Assembly (NCBI GenBank): GCA_022653215.1
Contig: JALCSJ010000040.1
Span: forward strand, 1 to 13,935
Direction: 5' to 3'
From: Acidaminococcaceae bacterium
GTDB lineage: Bacteria; Bacillota; Negativicutes; Acidaminococcales; Acidaminococcaceae
DNA length: 13,935 nucleotides
Shown in pieces: positions 1-6,812 of the stretch; position 1 is the first letter of the stretch, and each line of letters starts with the position of its first letter. The translations under genes and the position numbers were made by a program. Under the pieces are notes generated by a model. It saw only the letters and a program-made list of their open reading frames with translations. It was not told the origin of the DNA and made no database searches.

Positions 1-537
1 AAGTATAATCATCAGTTTTATTTTGAACAAAAGGTAGAAAGGAAAAAAGATATAAGATATCTGTCAGATGTGTTTTTCTTGGGTAAGGATAAGGGCAGAT
101 TATCTTTTTTGCGAGAAATTAAAAAGATATTTAGTAACAATAATATAAAGGCAAAATTGCTTGTTTTGCCTGATAGAAAAATATATAGTAAAATTGAGCG
201 CAACTTATTATGCGATACATACCTGCCATATGAAGAAAGCCTCCAATATGTTGCTAATACTGCTTGCCTGTTGGAAGTAGTGCAAGATTTTCAAGAAGGA
301 ATTACGCGACGTATGATGGAAGCTATGTTCTTTGGAAAGAAAATTATTACTACCAATAAGAATGTTTGTGAATACGATTTTTATGATAAAAGAAATATTT
401 ATATTTGGGGGCAAGACGAGAGAGATGTATGCGACTTTGTAAAAAATAAATTACCGGCTTTCTGGAAACCTGAAGTGCTACGTCGCTATAGTTTTGTTGA
501 TTGGTTAAATAATTTTGCTGTAGACAGAATAAAATAA
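1..537 (+). CDS. Probable surface-polysaccharide glycosyltransferase, C-terminal part
   Basis: The reading frame is open from base 1 to the TAA at 535-537, so this is the 3' part of a gene that begins before the window; a GTG at 70 is an internal codon. The 178 visible residues have no membrane segment. Residues about 79-130 contain YEESLQYV, then EVVQDFQEGITRRMMEAMFFGKK, whose key pieces are the EGITRR and EAMFFGKKIITTN stretches. These resemble the nucleotide-sugar binding half of GT-B glycosyltransferases and a group of poorly characterised proteins of O-antigen and capsule clusters. It lies 28 bases before an O-antigen ligase-type gene on the same strand, which fits a role in building a surface glycan. 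Sugar donor and acceptor cannot be told. Base composition is clearly AT-rich compared with the housekeeping genes to the right. The family assignment is inference from motif shape. Confidence 0.6.
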   Translation, partial: KYNHQFYFEQKVERKKDIRYLSDVFFLGKDKGRLSFLREIKKIFSNNNIKAKLLVLPDRKIYSKIERNLLCDTYLPYEESLQYVANTACLLEVVQDFQEGITRRMMEAMFFGKKIITTNKNVCEYDFYDKRNIYIWGQDERDVCDFVKNKLPAFWKPEVLRRYSFVDWLNNFAVDRIK

Positions 538-565
538 GTTTATATTTATTTTGGGAAGGGTGTAA

Positions 566-1786
566 ATGGATAGATTGGAATTGTCATACAAAATACAAAA
601 TATTGGCGTTTTTTTGCTAATTGTAGGATATTTCGGCTTTCACCCAAATCCTTTTGGAATCGGTATTATTTTGGGTTTTGGAGGGTTGATTTATCGTTGG
701 GTTAAATTCAAAAAACTACCAGATATATGGAAAATTAAGGATTCTTTTAGAACTTTTTTCGTAATCTTTTTGGTTTTTTGCGTAAGTTTTCTTTTACCGG
801 CTTTTTTTTCTTTGGATAAAAATTTGAGCTTAAGTGCGGCTGTTAGTCAAATTAATCGCTGGCGGCCCTGTTTTTTTGCTTTAATTTTATATAACAATAG
901 AAAAGAATTCTTTTTAAGTGTTTTTAGTGCTTTTGCTTTAGGAGAAATCAGCCTTGCTTATGGTTGTTGGCAAGATGTTGGAAGAGGCGCAAAAAGGTTT
1001 TTTGGTGAATACGGTAGTCCCAATATTTTGGCAGCTATGGCAAATATATTTCTTCCCTGGTGTGTAGGAGGAAGCTTCTATTTTATAAAAAATAATAGAA
1101 TTATTGGTTTGCTTGGGATTGGCACGAGTTTGATGGGCTTTGCTGTAGTACTTTATAGTGCAAGTAGAGGCGCGATTTTAGCTATTGTATTAACTTTATT
1201 ATTCTTGATTAGTATTAAGCACAGCAATATATGTAAAAACAAACGCACTATTATTTTAGTGGGGATTATATGTCTATTTGTGATAGGTGTATTCTCTAAA
1301 GTGCTTTCTGATCGGTATGTCAATATTATTAGCAAAGACAATAAGCCTGAAGTTATAGCTGCTGCAGATTTTGGTCGTGTTAGAGTATGGAAAAGTGCTT
1401 TTTTAATGTTCAAGGATTATCCATTAACAGGAGTAGGCCTTAATAATTTTAATACTCCTTACAGAGAAAAATATTTACAACCAGGTTCTACTGAACCGTT
1501 TCTTACCCATGCACATAATATTTTCTTGCAAAATTTGGCAGAGATGGGATTATTAGGCAGCCTAGGTTTCTGGGGTGTTTTGTTTTTCCAGATTTATTAT
1601 TTGTTGCGAAAAACAAAAAAATTCACAGTTTCTCCTTGGCTGATTTGTGGCTTAGCGGTGTTTTTAATTGGCATTTTACACAATATGGTTGACTATTTTT
1701 TTGCGACCGCTTTTTTTGAACGGATGCTTTGGTTACAATGGGGTATATGTTATGCACAGGGTGAATTTTTGGAGCAAGGAACATAA
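566..1786 (+). CDS. O-antigen ligase family (Wzy/WaaL-type) membrane protein
   Basis: This 406-residue protein is made almost entirely of hydrophobic segments, about ten to twelve by eye, so it is an inner-membrane protein. The Wzy_C signature lies in the second half: SRGA at 200-203, GRVRVWKSAF followed by GVGLNNF in the large periplasmic loop, and HAHN at 315-318 followed by LAEMGLLG. The loop arginine and the HAHN histidine match positions known to matter in WaaL-type ligases. Such enzymes transfer undecaprenyl-linked O-antigen to lipid A core, polymerise O-units, or glycosylate surface proteins; motifs alone do not separate ligase from Wzy polymerase. The ATG at 566 follows a purine-rich GGGAAGGG and gives a sensible first membrane segment. 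The gene is AT-rich (about 25-35 percent G+C in sampled lines), as polysaccharide loci often are. A 151-base spacer without a convincing promoter or terminator separates it from the next gene. Confidence 0.85.
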   Translation: MDRLELSYKIQNIGVFLLIVGYFGFHPNPFGIGIILGFGGLIYRWVKFKKLPDIWKIKDSFRTFFVIFLVFCVSFLLPAFFSLDKNLSLSAAVSQINRWRPCFFALILYNNRKEFFLSVFSAFALGEISLAYGCWQDVGRGAKRFFGEYGSPNILAAMANIFLPWCVGGSFYFIKNNRIIGLLGIGTSLMGFAVVLYSASRGAILAIVLTLLFLISIKHSNICKNKRTIILVGIICLFVIGVFSKVLSDRYVNIISKDNKPEVIAAADFGRVRVWKSAFLMFKDYPLTGVGLNNFNTPYREKYLQPGSTEPFLTHAHNIFLQNLAEMGLLGSLGFWGVLFFQIYYLLRKTKKFTVSPWLICGLAVFLIGILHNMVDYFFATAFFERMLWLQWGICYAQGEFLEQGT

Positions 1787-1937
1787 AAGTATAATAATAA
1801 AGCCGAAATTATTTAGATGTTCATAAAAACAAATAGGACATTGATAAAAGCCGAGCTTAACAGTGTTTGTGTTTTTGCTGATGAAAATATAACGGTTAAG
1901 TACTGTTTAAGAGAGAAATAAGTGGAGGCATAGAGTA

Positions 1938-2948
1938 ATGTCAAACGATAACATAGAACCCAAGATTTCTATTATTACGTGTGTTTATGGTGCAGAAAAA
2001 TATATTCATAAGTGTCTAGATTCTTTAATTGGACAAAGTTATAAGAACTTAGAATTTGTGATTGTTGATGATGGATCTCCTGATAAATGTCCGGAGATTT
2101 GTGATAAATATGAGACCAAAGATGCCAGAATTCATTTAATTCATCAAAAAAATGCCGGCTATGGGGTAGCACGTAATGTGGGCCTGGCAGCAGCTACAGG
2201 TGACTTTGTAGGCTTTGTTGATCCGGATGATTGGATTAAACCTGATATGATGGCCGGCATGGCAAAAGCTATTATGGAGCATAAGGCTGACATAGTGGTA
2301 TGTGATTGGCTTACTTATAATGATCTGGACGAAGAACATGGTTTGCTGCATACTCAGCATATTAATAACGAGGAACCATTTGAGGAATTAAGAGATTCTT
2401 TCCTTTTGGATAAGCATCCTAATTTTTTGTGCAATAAATTATTTGCCAGAAGACTCTTTTCCGGGTTAACTATTCCACCGGATATAGTTTTGGGAGATTT
2501 GTATGTTTGCGGAGAAATCTTTGCTCGCAGTAGGAAGATTTACTATGTCCCTCAAGGATATTACTGCTATCGAGTTCATGCCAGCTTTGCTAACACCCGA
2601 ACAAAAACACGTCGTAAATATGGTATGTTTATGTCCTGGCGGGAACACGAAAGAGTCTGTGAGGTGTATAAATTTACCAAGGCATTATCTTATTGCCGGT
2701 GGCGGGCCCAAAAGGCGGCTATTAGTCTTTTGACTATCAACAGTGCTCAGCCATATTTAGATGAGAAGCAATTAGCAGATGTCAAAGAATACTTAAAGGC
2801 TAGTTCCGGACGCAAATCAGAGAAACTGTCAGTGAAACATTTGGCACAGTGGTGGGCTTTGGAACATGCACCGAGCTTGTGTAAAGGCATTGGCCAATTA
2901 AGTGTATGGAACGATGAATTTAAACAGAGTCATAGATTTAAAAAGTAG
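1938..2948 (+). CDS. GT2 family glycosyltransferase
   Basis: This 336-residue cytoplasmic enzyme has a GT-A fold at its N terminus. PKISIITCVYGAEKYI at residues 8-23 is the usual first strand and helix. DDGSPD at 44-49 binds the nucleotide. NAGYGVARNVGL at 72-83 is the family's N-x-G-x-x-x-A-R-N-x-G-L pattern. DPDD at 95-98 supplies the metal-binding DxD (D95 and D97). The remaining 200 or so residues are less conserved and probably set the acceptor. Members transfer a sugar from a nucleotide donor to a growing glycan; donor and acceptor cannot be read from the sequence. The start is supported by GGAGG at 1924-1928, nine bases before the ATG. It follows the O-antigen ligase gene and ends just before a strong terminator, so it is the last gene of the left polysaccharide block. 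Its composition is less AT-rich than the two genes before it. Confidence 0.9.
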   Translation: MSNDNIEPKISIITCVYGAEKYIHKCLDSLIGQSYKNLEFVIVDDGSPDKCPEICDKYETKDARIHLIHQKNAGYGVARNVGLAAATGDFVGFVDPDDWIKPDMMAGMAKAIMEHKADIVVCDWLTYNDLDEEHGLLHTQHINNEEPFEELRDSFLLDKHPNFLCNKLFARRLFSGLTIPPDIVLGDLYVCGEIFARSRKIYYVPQGYYCYRVHASFANTRTKTRRKYGMFMSWREHERVCEVYKFTKALSYCRWRAQKAAISLLTINSAQPYLDEKQLADVKEYLKASSGRKSEKLSVKHLAQWWALEHAPSLCKGIGQLSVWNDEFKQSHRFKK

Positions 2949-2961
2949 GAACAATATTACA

Positions 2962-3012
2962 AGAGGCTGTAACATAATGACAAAATGTCATTGTGCTACA
3001 GCCTCTGTTTTT
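2962..3012 (+). terminator. Rho-independent terminator after the glycosyltransferase gene
   Basis: Two 21-base arms (2962-2982 and 2986-3006) pair around the three-base loop AAA, with one A-C mismatch and one G-T wobble, starting AGAGGCTGTA on the left and ending TACAGCCTCT on the right. GTTTTT follows at 3007-3012, giving a classical terminator for the + strand. It lies between convergent genes, reaching to within two bases of the stop codon of the - strand deacetylase gene. Read on the - strand the hairpin also forms, but only a poor T-tract (TGTAATATTGTT) follows, so it would work less well in that direction. Confidence 0.88.
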
Positions 3013-3013
3013 C

Positions 3014-4774
3014 TTATTCGGGAATCTTACCTAAATCAGGATTTTTTTCTTTTATTCTTTTTTTGTAATATTTATTTTTTACCAAGTGTTCAATTCTGGT
3101 AAAAATAGCATCATAAGCTTGAACAAACTTGAAACGGAACAGCTCCCAGAGTGATTTGCGATGAATAACTATCTGGTCAAAAAGCTCGGGATGGAGAGCA
3201 TCGGTTACTCTGACAACACCTTCCTTAAAACCTTTTTGCAAGTAAACCATACTGCCTTTAACCTTAAAGTTTTTGCCGCCTACATAAGTGAAAATATAGT
3301 TCTTAGGGATACGACCTTCGTAAAAATGGGCTCCTTGAGCATCATAAGCATAAAGATTCATATATAAATCTTCTGTTTTGTTATTAACCCAATAGTCATA
3401 GGCAAAGGTATCTTTAATGCGTATCTTAATAAAAGAAAATAAAGTTGGGGCAATCTTATGCTCGTAAATTTCAATTTCATTAAGACCGGCCTTAGGTCCT
3501 TGTATATTCAAAAGAGTTAATTTTACTGAAACTATATTTTCCATAAGAGGAAAATCAATAATAGTGGACTTAGCACCGGGACGCAAAGAGCCGAATTCCA
3601 AATGTTTACCATTGCTGAAGGTTAAAAATCCTGTTAAAACACGACTGTTAAAATCTACGTTGCCATGTAAAATGATTCTGGTGATTTTTTGTGGTTTGGC
3701 AAATTGCAGAAATATTTCTTTATATGGATCTCTTTTATCAGGAATCCAAGTACCTGCATCAAGATCAGCCGGTTCCTTAAGAATATCGGTGCAGTCAGCT
3801 AATTTAAAATCATTTAGCACTTTTCCGTTGCCTGAAGATACGCTGATTTTGGCCTGATAGGTCAAAGAATCAGTCCGCCGCCGCCAAAAGATCTGATCAC
3901 TGTTAATGATTCTTTTCGCATTATGAATCAGTCCCTGGGATAAATAAGCGCGAATAGCCGGGTAGAGACAACTGCCTTTGAGGGTACGACTTAAAAAATT
4001 GACAGGAACAGGTAACCGCAGCCGCTTATCCCAGTCATAGGGAGGAAAGTCTGTGTCGTAAGCGGAGTTGTTGCTGTATTCTGCCGAAGCTCTTTCTTCA
4101 CCGGCCAAATTAAGAGAGGCATAAAAATCCCTCTTGCCTAAAAAAGCACCATTATAAGCAAAGCCTTTATAAACTTCAGGGGTATAGGCATTGCCGGGAG
4201 TTTGCAGAATCTTAGCCAGTGCTTCTTCAAAAATAAAGGAAACGGCTCTGTGGTCAGGGTGTCTGTCAAAGTCATTAACAAAAATCACATCAGGTTTATA
4301 CATGGTAAGAACTTCTTTAATATCATAGCGGAAGTTTTTCTTTGTAAACTTATGATGGATTTTATGGTGAAGAAAACAGAATTCCGGTTTTTCGGGAGGG
4401 CAGTAGGTTTCAGTCATATTTCGTGTGCTGGTAACAATAATATCATCAGCCGCTCCATTATAAAAATGCAAATTCTTATTAATACGGAAGGTATTGCAAT
4501 AGCCAAGGAAAATAACGTCTTCATCGGGTATGCCTAAGGCTTTACAAGAAGCTATGCCTTCACGTACTCGTAATTCACCACGGTCAAATCTGTCAGCATT
4601 GGTACAGAAAACCACCCGTACTTTAATTTTATGCTGGAGGAGATTACAGATAGTGGCACCGGTAAGATTTAATTCATCATCTTCGTGGGGAACAATAATC
4701 ATAACAGATTTATCCTGCCATTGAGAACCGGAAAAGAGACTGTTATCAAAGAAGTTTGTTACAAATGTTTTCAT
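3014..4774 (-). CDS. PIG-L/LmbE family deacetylase with discoidin-like C-terminal region
   Basis: The 586-residue protein starts with a PIG-L (GlcNAc-PI/LmbE) deacetylase domain. PHEDDE at residues 29-34 is the family's PHPDDE motif with one change: H30 and D33 should bind zinc and D32 act as base. HPDH at 172-175 supplies the third zinc ligand (H175). The family removes N-acetyl groups from GlcNAc-type sugars. There is no signal peptide or membrane segment, so it is predicted cytoplasmic. Residues about 315-440 look like an F5/8 type C (discoidin) fold: a W-x-P segment, repeated beta strands and the closing LNEIEIYEH. Residues about 445-586 are basic and aromatic-rich and match nothing I recognise. 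The usual single-domain family length is about 220-300 residues, so this is a long multidomain member. It lies 20 bases after the phosphoethanolamine transferase gene, in one operon. A role in tailoring a surface glycan or its lipid-linked precursor is inference. Confidence 0.82.
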   Translation of the reverse strand: MKTFVTNFFDNSLFSGSQWQDKSVMIIVPHEDDELNLTGATICNLLQHKIKVRVVFCTNADRFDRGELRVREGIASCKALGIPDEDVIFLGYCNTFRINKNLHFYNGAADDIIVTSTRNMTETYCPPEKPEFCFLHHKIHHKFTKKNFRYDIKEVLTMYKPDVIFVNDFDRHPDHRAVSFIFEEALAKILQTPGNAYTPEVYKGFAYNGAFLGKRDFYASLNLAGEERASAEYSNNSAYDTDFPPYDWDKRLRLPVPVNFLSRTLKGSCLYPAIRAYLSQGLIHNAKRIINSDQIFWRRRTDSLTYQAKISVSSGNGKVLNDFKLADCTDILKEPADLDAGTWIPDKRDPYKEIFLQFAKPQKITRIILHGNVDFNSRVLTGFLTFSNGKHLEFGSLRPGAKSTIIDFPLMENIVSVKLTLLNIQGPKAGLNEIEIYEHKIAPTLFSFIKIRIKDTFAYDYWVNNKTEDLYMNLYAYDAQGAHFYEGRIPKNYIFTYVGGKNFKVKGSMVYLQKGFKEGVVRVTDALHPELFDQIVIHRKSLWELFRFKFVQAYDAIFTRIEHLVKNKYYKKRIKEKNPDLGKIPE

Positions 4775-4799
4775 ATTAGTAAACCTTTCGTTAACTAAT
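4775..4799 (-). promoter_or_regulatory. Intergenic hairpin with the deacetylase gene's ribosome binding site in its loop
   Basis: Read on the - strand, ATTAGTTAA (4799-4791) pairs with TTTACTAAT (4783-4775), with one T-T mismatch. The 7-base loop CGAAAGG holds the Shine-Dalgarno GAAAGG. The TAG stop of the upstream gene lies in the first arm, and the ATG of the deacetylase gene directly follows the second arm. A ribosome finishing the first gene would open the stem, which suggests translational coupling. The stem is AT-rich and only moderately stable. Confidence 0.45.
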
Positions 4800-6609
4800 T
4801 TAAAGGATAGGTGTCAGGAGATTTGTCTTCTGCCAGAGAGGTCTTACCCAATCTGGTTTTTAAAGTGTCCTTAGTCCATTTGTAGTGAGCAGAACCAAGG
4901 CTGTTGCCTGCTTCATAACGGTTGGACTTGACCTGAAGGATATCACAGAATGTATCGTAAAACAAATCGGTGGTGAAATAAGAATTTTCGTGTTGGCGGA
5001 AAATCTTTACGGCAGTAGGATAGAGTGTTTCATATTCAGGAGATAAATAGAGGAAAAAAGGAACTCTATAGGAAACGAATCCCGTAGGATCAGGAGCTCT
5101 GTGCCTATTAGGATTATTTCCATGGTCAGACATATACATCATGGCCTGAAGATGGAGATGTTCCTTGGCATATTGGAATACTTCCTGCAGAACATAATCA
5201 GTGTAATAGAGAGAATTATCATAGTTATCCAGCATATCATAGACACCTTTGGTACCCCATTTAGTGAAAGAAGCAGGATATCTGTTAATGTAATTTTCAT
5301 GACTTCCCATAATATGCAGAACCACAAAATTGTTTTTGCCGGGATCGAGCTTTTTCACATATTCCAGCAAATTATAATCATATTGGACTTTTTCTTTTTT
5401 GTCTTTAAGGGTTTCTTCAATCCAGGCACTATGGTCAGCTGTTTTAGCAACCAGAGTAATAGGCGTATCTGCTCCGCCTACAATGCCTTGATTACTGAAC
5501 CAGGAAGTTGTGTAACCGGCTTTTTTGGCAACATCCATAATGGTAACAGTATTATTAAAAGCAATTTCATTATATTGATTCTTTTCTGTTAAAACTCTTT
5601 CCAAAGACGGCACAGTCTGTCCCCAGCAGGCATAAGCATGGTCAAAGAGAAAACCGTTAGGAGAAGTACCCACTTTTTTCATCCAGGGGGTAGTGTCGTG
5701 TTTTGTATAACCGAAGGCACTGCAATAATTCTTTGAGGCAGATTCTCCGATAACGAAAATAACCGTAGAAGGTTCTTTGAAACCAGGTTTAGCCGGAGTT
5801 ATGGTGAGCTGAGCAAAATTGCCATTATGGTTGTTTTTAAATTCGTTGGAAGAAGTGAAATATTCTACTGTATTCATAAACAAATTGGCTACACCTGTCT
5901 GGCGGAAATGGCTAATACCATAGCCACTTGTTGCAAGAATAAGTACCAGCGAAACAATTTGCAGCTTTAAGCCAAAAGCAGAAGGTGCTTCTGTAGTTTT
6001 TTTGTTTTGCCAAAATAAAAGAAAATAGAAAAGCAGAATTCCTATAACAGCACAGGCAATGCCGCCATAACCAAGAAACATCATAATATATTCCCTGGCT
6101 TCGTTAGGATTGGTCTGCAGCATGGCCAGAACTGCCGGCATAGTAATAACTGATTTATAAGTAAAATAGTACCAGATTTGCAGAAGGGGAATAGTAGCTG
6201 CAATTAATTGCAGAAAACTGATGATGCCTGCGGCAATTTTACGGCTGCTTACTTTCAGCAAAAGCAAATGGAGAAGTACAAGAGATGTGTAGGCATAAGA
6301 AGCGAAAACAAAATCTTTATTGTTGTCGGCGAAACTTATAGAGGCACCATATGACACATAGTAGAGAAAAGGATATAAAAGACCCCAGATAATTGCTAAA
6401 GGGGCATGAGTGGCTAAAACTTTTTTAGCATTGTAGTGACACCATAAAAAAGTGGTAATAGTGACACTTAAAGCGCAGGGTATATAGCGACGCATTTGTA
6501 AAAAGAAAGTTTTGGCAGGTATATTTACGGTAAAAGCGTAATAAGCTCCAAAAGTTCCTAAATAGACCAGTAAAAAGAAAATAAACCAGTTCTTATATTT
6601 TTTTAGCAT
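4795..6609 (-). CDS. Phosphoethanolamine transferase-like membrane enzyme (EptA/CptA type, sulfatase fold)
   Basis: The 604-residue protein has N-terminal membrane segments at about residues 8-28, 42-58, 69-88, 103-120, 125-151, 174-200 and 214-232, then a large extracytoplasmic alkaline-phosphatase/sulfatase fold domain. VIGESASKNYCSAFGY at 286-301 gives metal ligand E289. T332 in WGQTVPS is the probable phosphoethanolamine-accepting nucleophile, 43 residues later, close to the spacing in EptA and MCR enzymes. HIMGSHENY (H432, H437) and SDHG (D495, H496) complete the site. The family moves phosphoethanolamine from phosphatidylethanolamine to lipid A, LPS core sugars or other glycans, lowering negative charge. 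HIMGSH, N-x-x-RHR (501-504) and YRVPFFLYLSPEY resemble CptA more than EptA, favouring a core or heptose target, but the substrate is not provable here. DHG is followed by N, not the common E. Start: AAGGAG lies six bases before the ATG. It is the first gene of a two-gene operon. Confidence 0.83.
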   Translation of the reverse strand: MLKKYKNWFIFFLLVYLGTFGAYYAFTVNIPAKTFFLQMRRYIPCALSVTITTFLWCHYNAKKVLATHAPLAIIWGLLYPFLYYVSYGASISFADNNKDFVFASYAYTSLVLLHLLLLKVSSRKIAAGIISFLQLIAATIPLLQIWYYFTYKSVITMPAVLAMLQTNPNEAREYIMMFLGYGGIACAVIGILLFYFLLFWQNKKTTEAPSAFGLKLQIVSLVLILATSGYGISHFRQTGVANLFMNTVEYFTSSNEFKNNHNGNFAQLTITPAKPGFKEPSTVIFVIGESASKNYCSAFGYTKHDTTPWMKKVGTSPNGFLFDHAYACWGQTVPSLERVLTEKNQYNEIAFNNTVTIMDVAKKAGYTTSWFSNQGIVGGADTPITLVAKTADHSAWIEETLKDKKEKVQYDYNLLEYVKKLDPGKNNFVVLHIMGSHENYINRYPASFTKWGTKGVYDMLDNYDNSLYYTDYVLQEVFQYAKEHLHLQAMMYMSDHGNNPNRHRAPDPTGFVSYRVPFFLYLSPEYETLYPTAVKIFRQHENSYFTTDLFYDTFCDILQVKSNRYEAGNSLGSAHYKWTKDTLKTRLGKTSLAEDKSPDTYPLN

Positions 6610-6637
6610 ATAAAACTCCTTCCATTCCTAATCTTTA

Positions 6638-6666
6638 ATTATATAGGGGAACTGCAAGGTTTTCAA
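6638..6666 (-). promoter_or_regulatory. Sigma-A type promoter for the transferase-deacetylase operon
   Basis: On the - strand TTGAAA (6666-6661) and a perfect TATAAT (6643-6638) are separated by 17 bases. It sits 28 bases upstream of the transferase ATG and points leftward, away from the divergent amr operon. Confidence 0.75.
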
Positions 6667-6713
6667 CTCTAAAGGATAATAGGTTAAATAGTCAGATAAT
6701 TGCCTGAAACTGA

Positions 6714-6742
6714 TTAACATAATAGTGGGAAGATGGTAAAAT
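6714..6742 (+). promoter_or_regulatory. Candidate promoter for the amr operon
   Basis: TTAACA (6714-6719) and TAAAAT (6737-6742) are 17 bases apart, each one base off consensus. The leader would be about 60 bases and contains a weak 7-base-pair AT-rich hairpin (6754-6774). With the divergent promoter at 6638-6666 this accounts for most of the 203-base gap between the two operons; no operator is obvious. Confidence 0.5.
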
Positions 6743-6812
6743 AATACTGGAATTAAAACTGATGTCTAGTTTTATACCAAGGACAATATTTATTATATGA
6801 GGAGTGATTACT

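Noticed and set aside
1153..1413. 86-codon open frame on the - strand
   Set aside because: It is antisense within the O-antigen ligase gene in AT-rich sequence, with no ribosome binding site or recognisable family.
1787..1937. Possible promoter or hairpin in the spacer before the GT2 gene
   Set aside because: A TATAAT at 1790-1795 has no matching -35, and the CTTAACAGT/ACTGTTTAAG inverted repeat is imperfect with a long loop, so neither is supportable.
5101..5592. 163-codon open frame on the + strand
   Set aside because: It lies wholly antisense to the phosphoethanolamine transferase catalytic domain, has no plausible ribosome binding site and resembles no protein family.
6804..6812. In-frame GTG three codons upstream of the AmrB-AmrA fusion start
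   Set aside because: It overlaps the GAGGAG ribosome binding site (6799-6804) of the ATG at 6813, which has ideal eight-base spacing and begins the family's normal N terminus.
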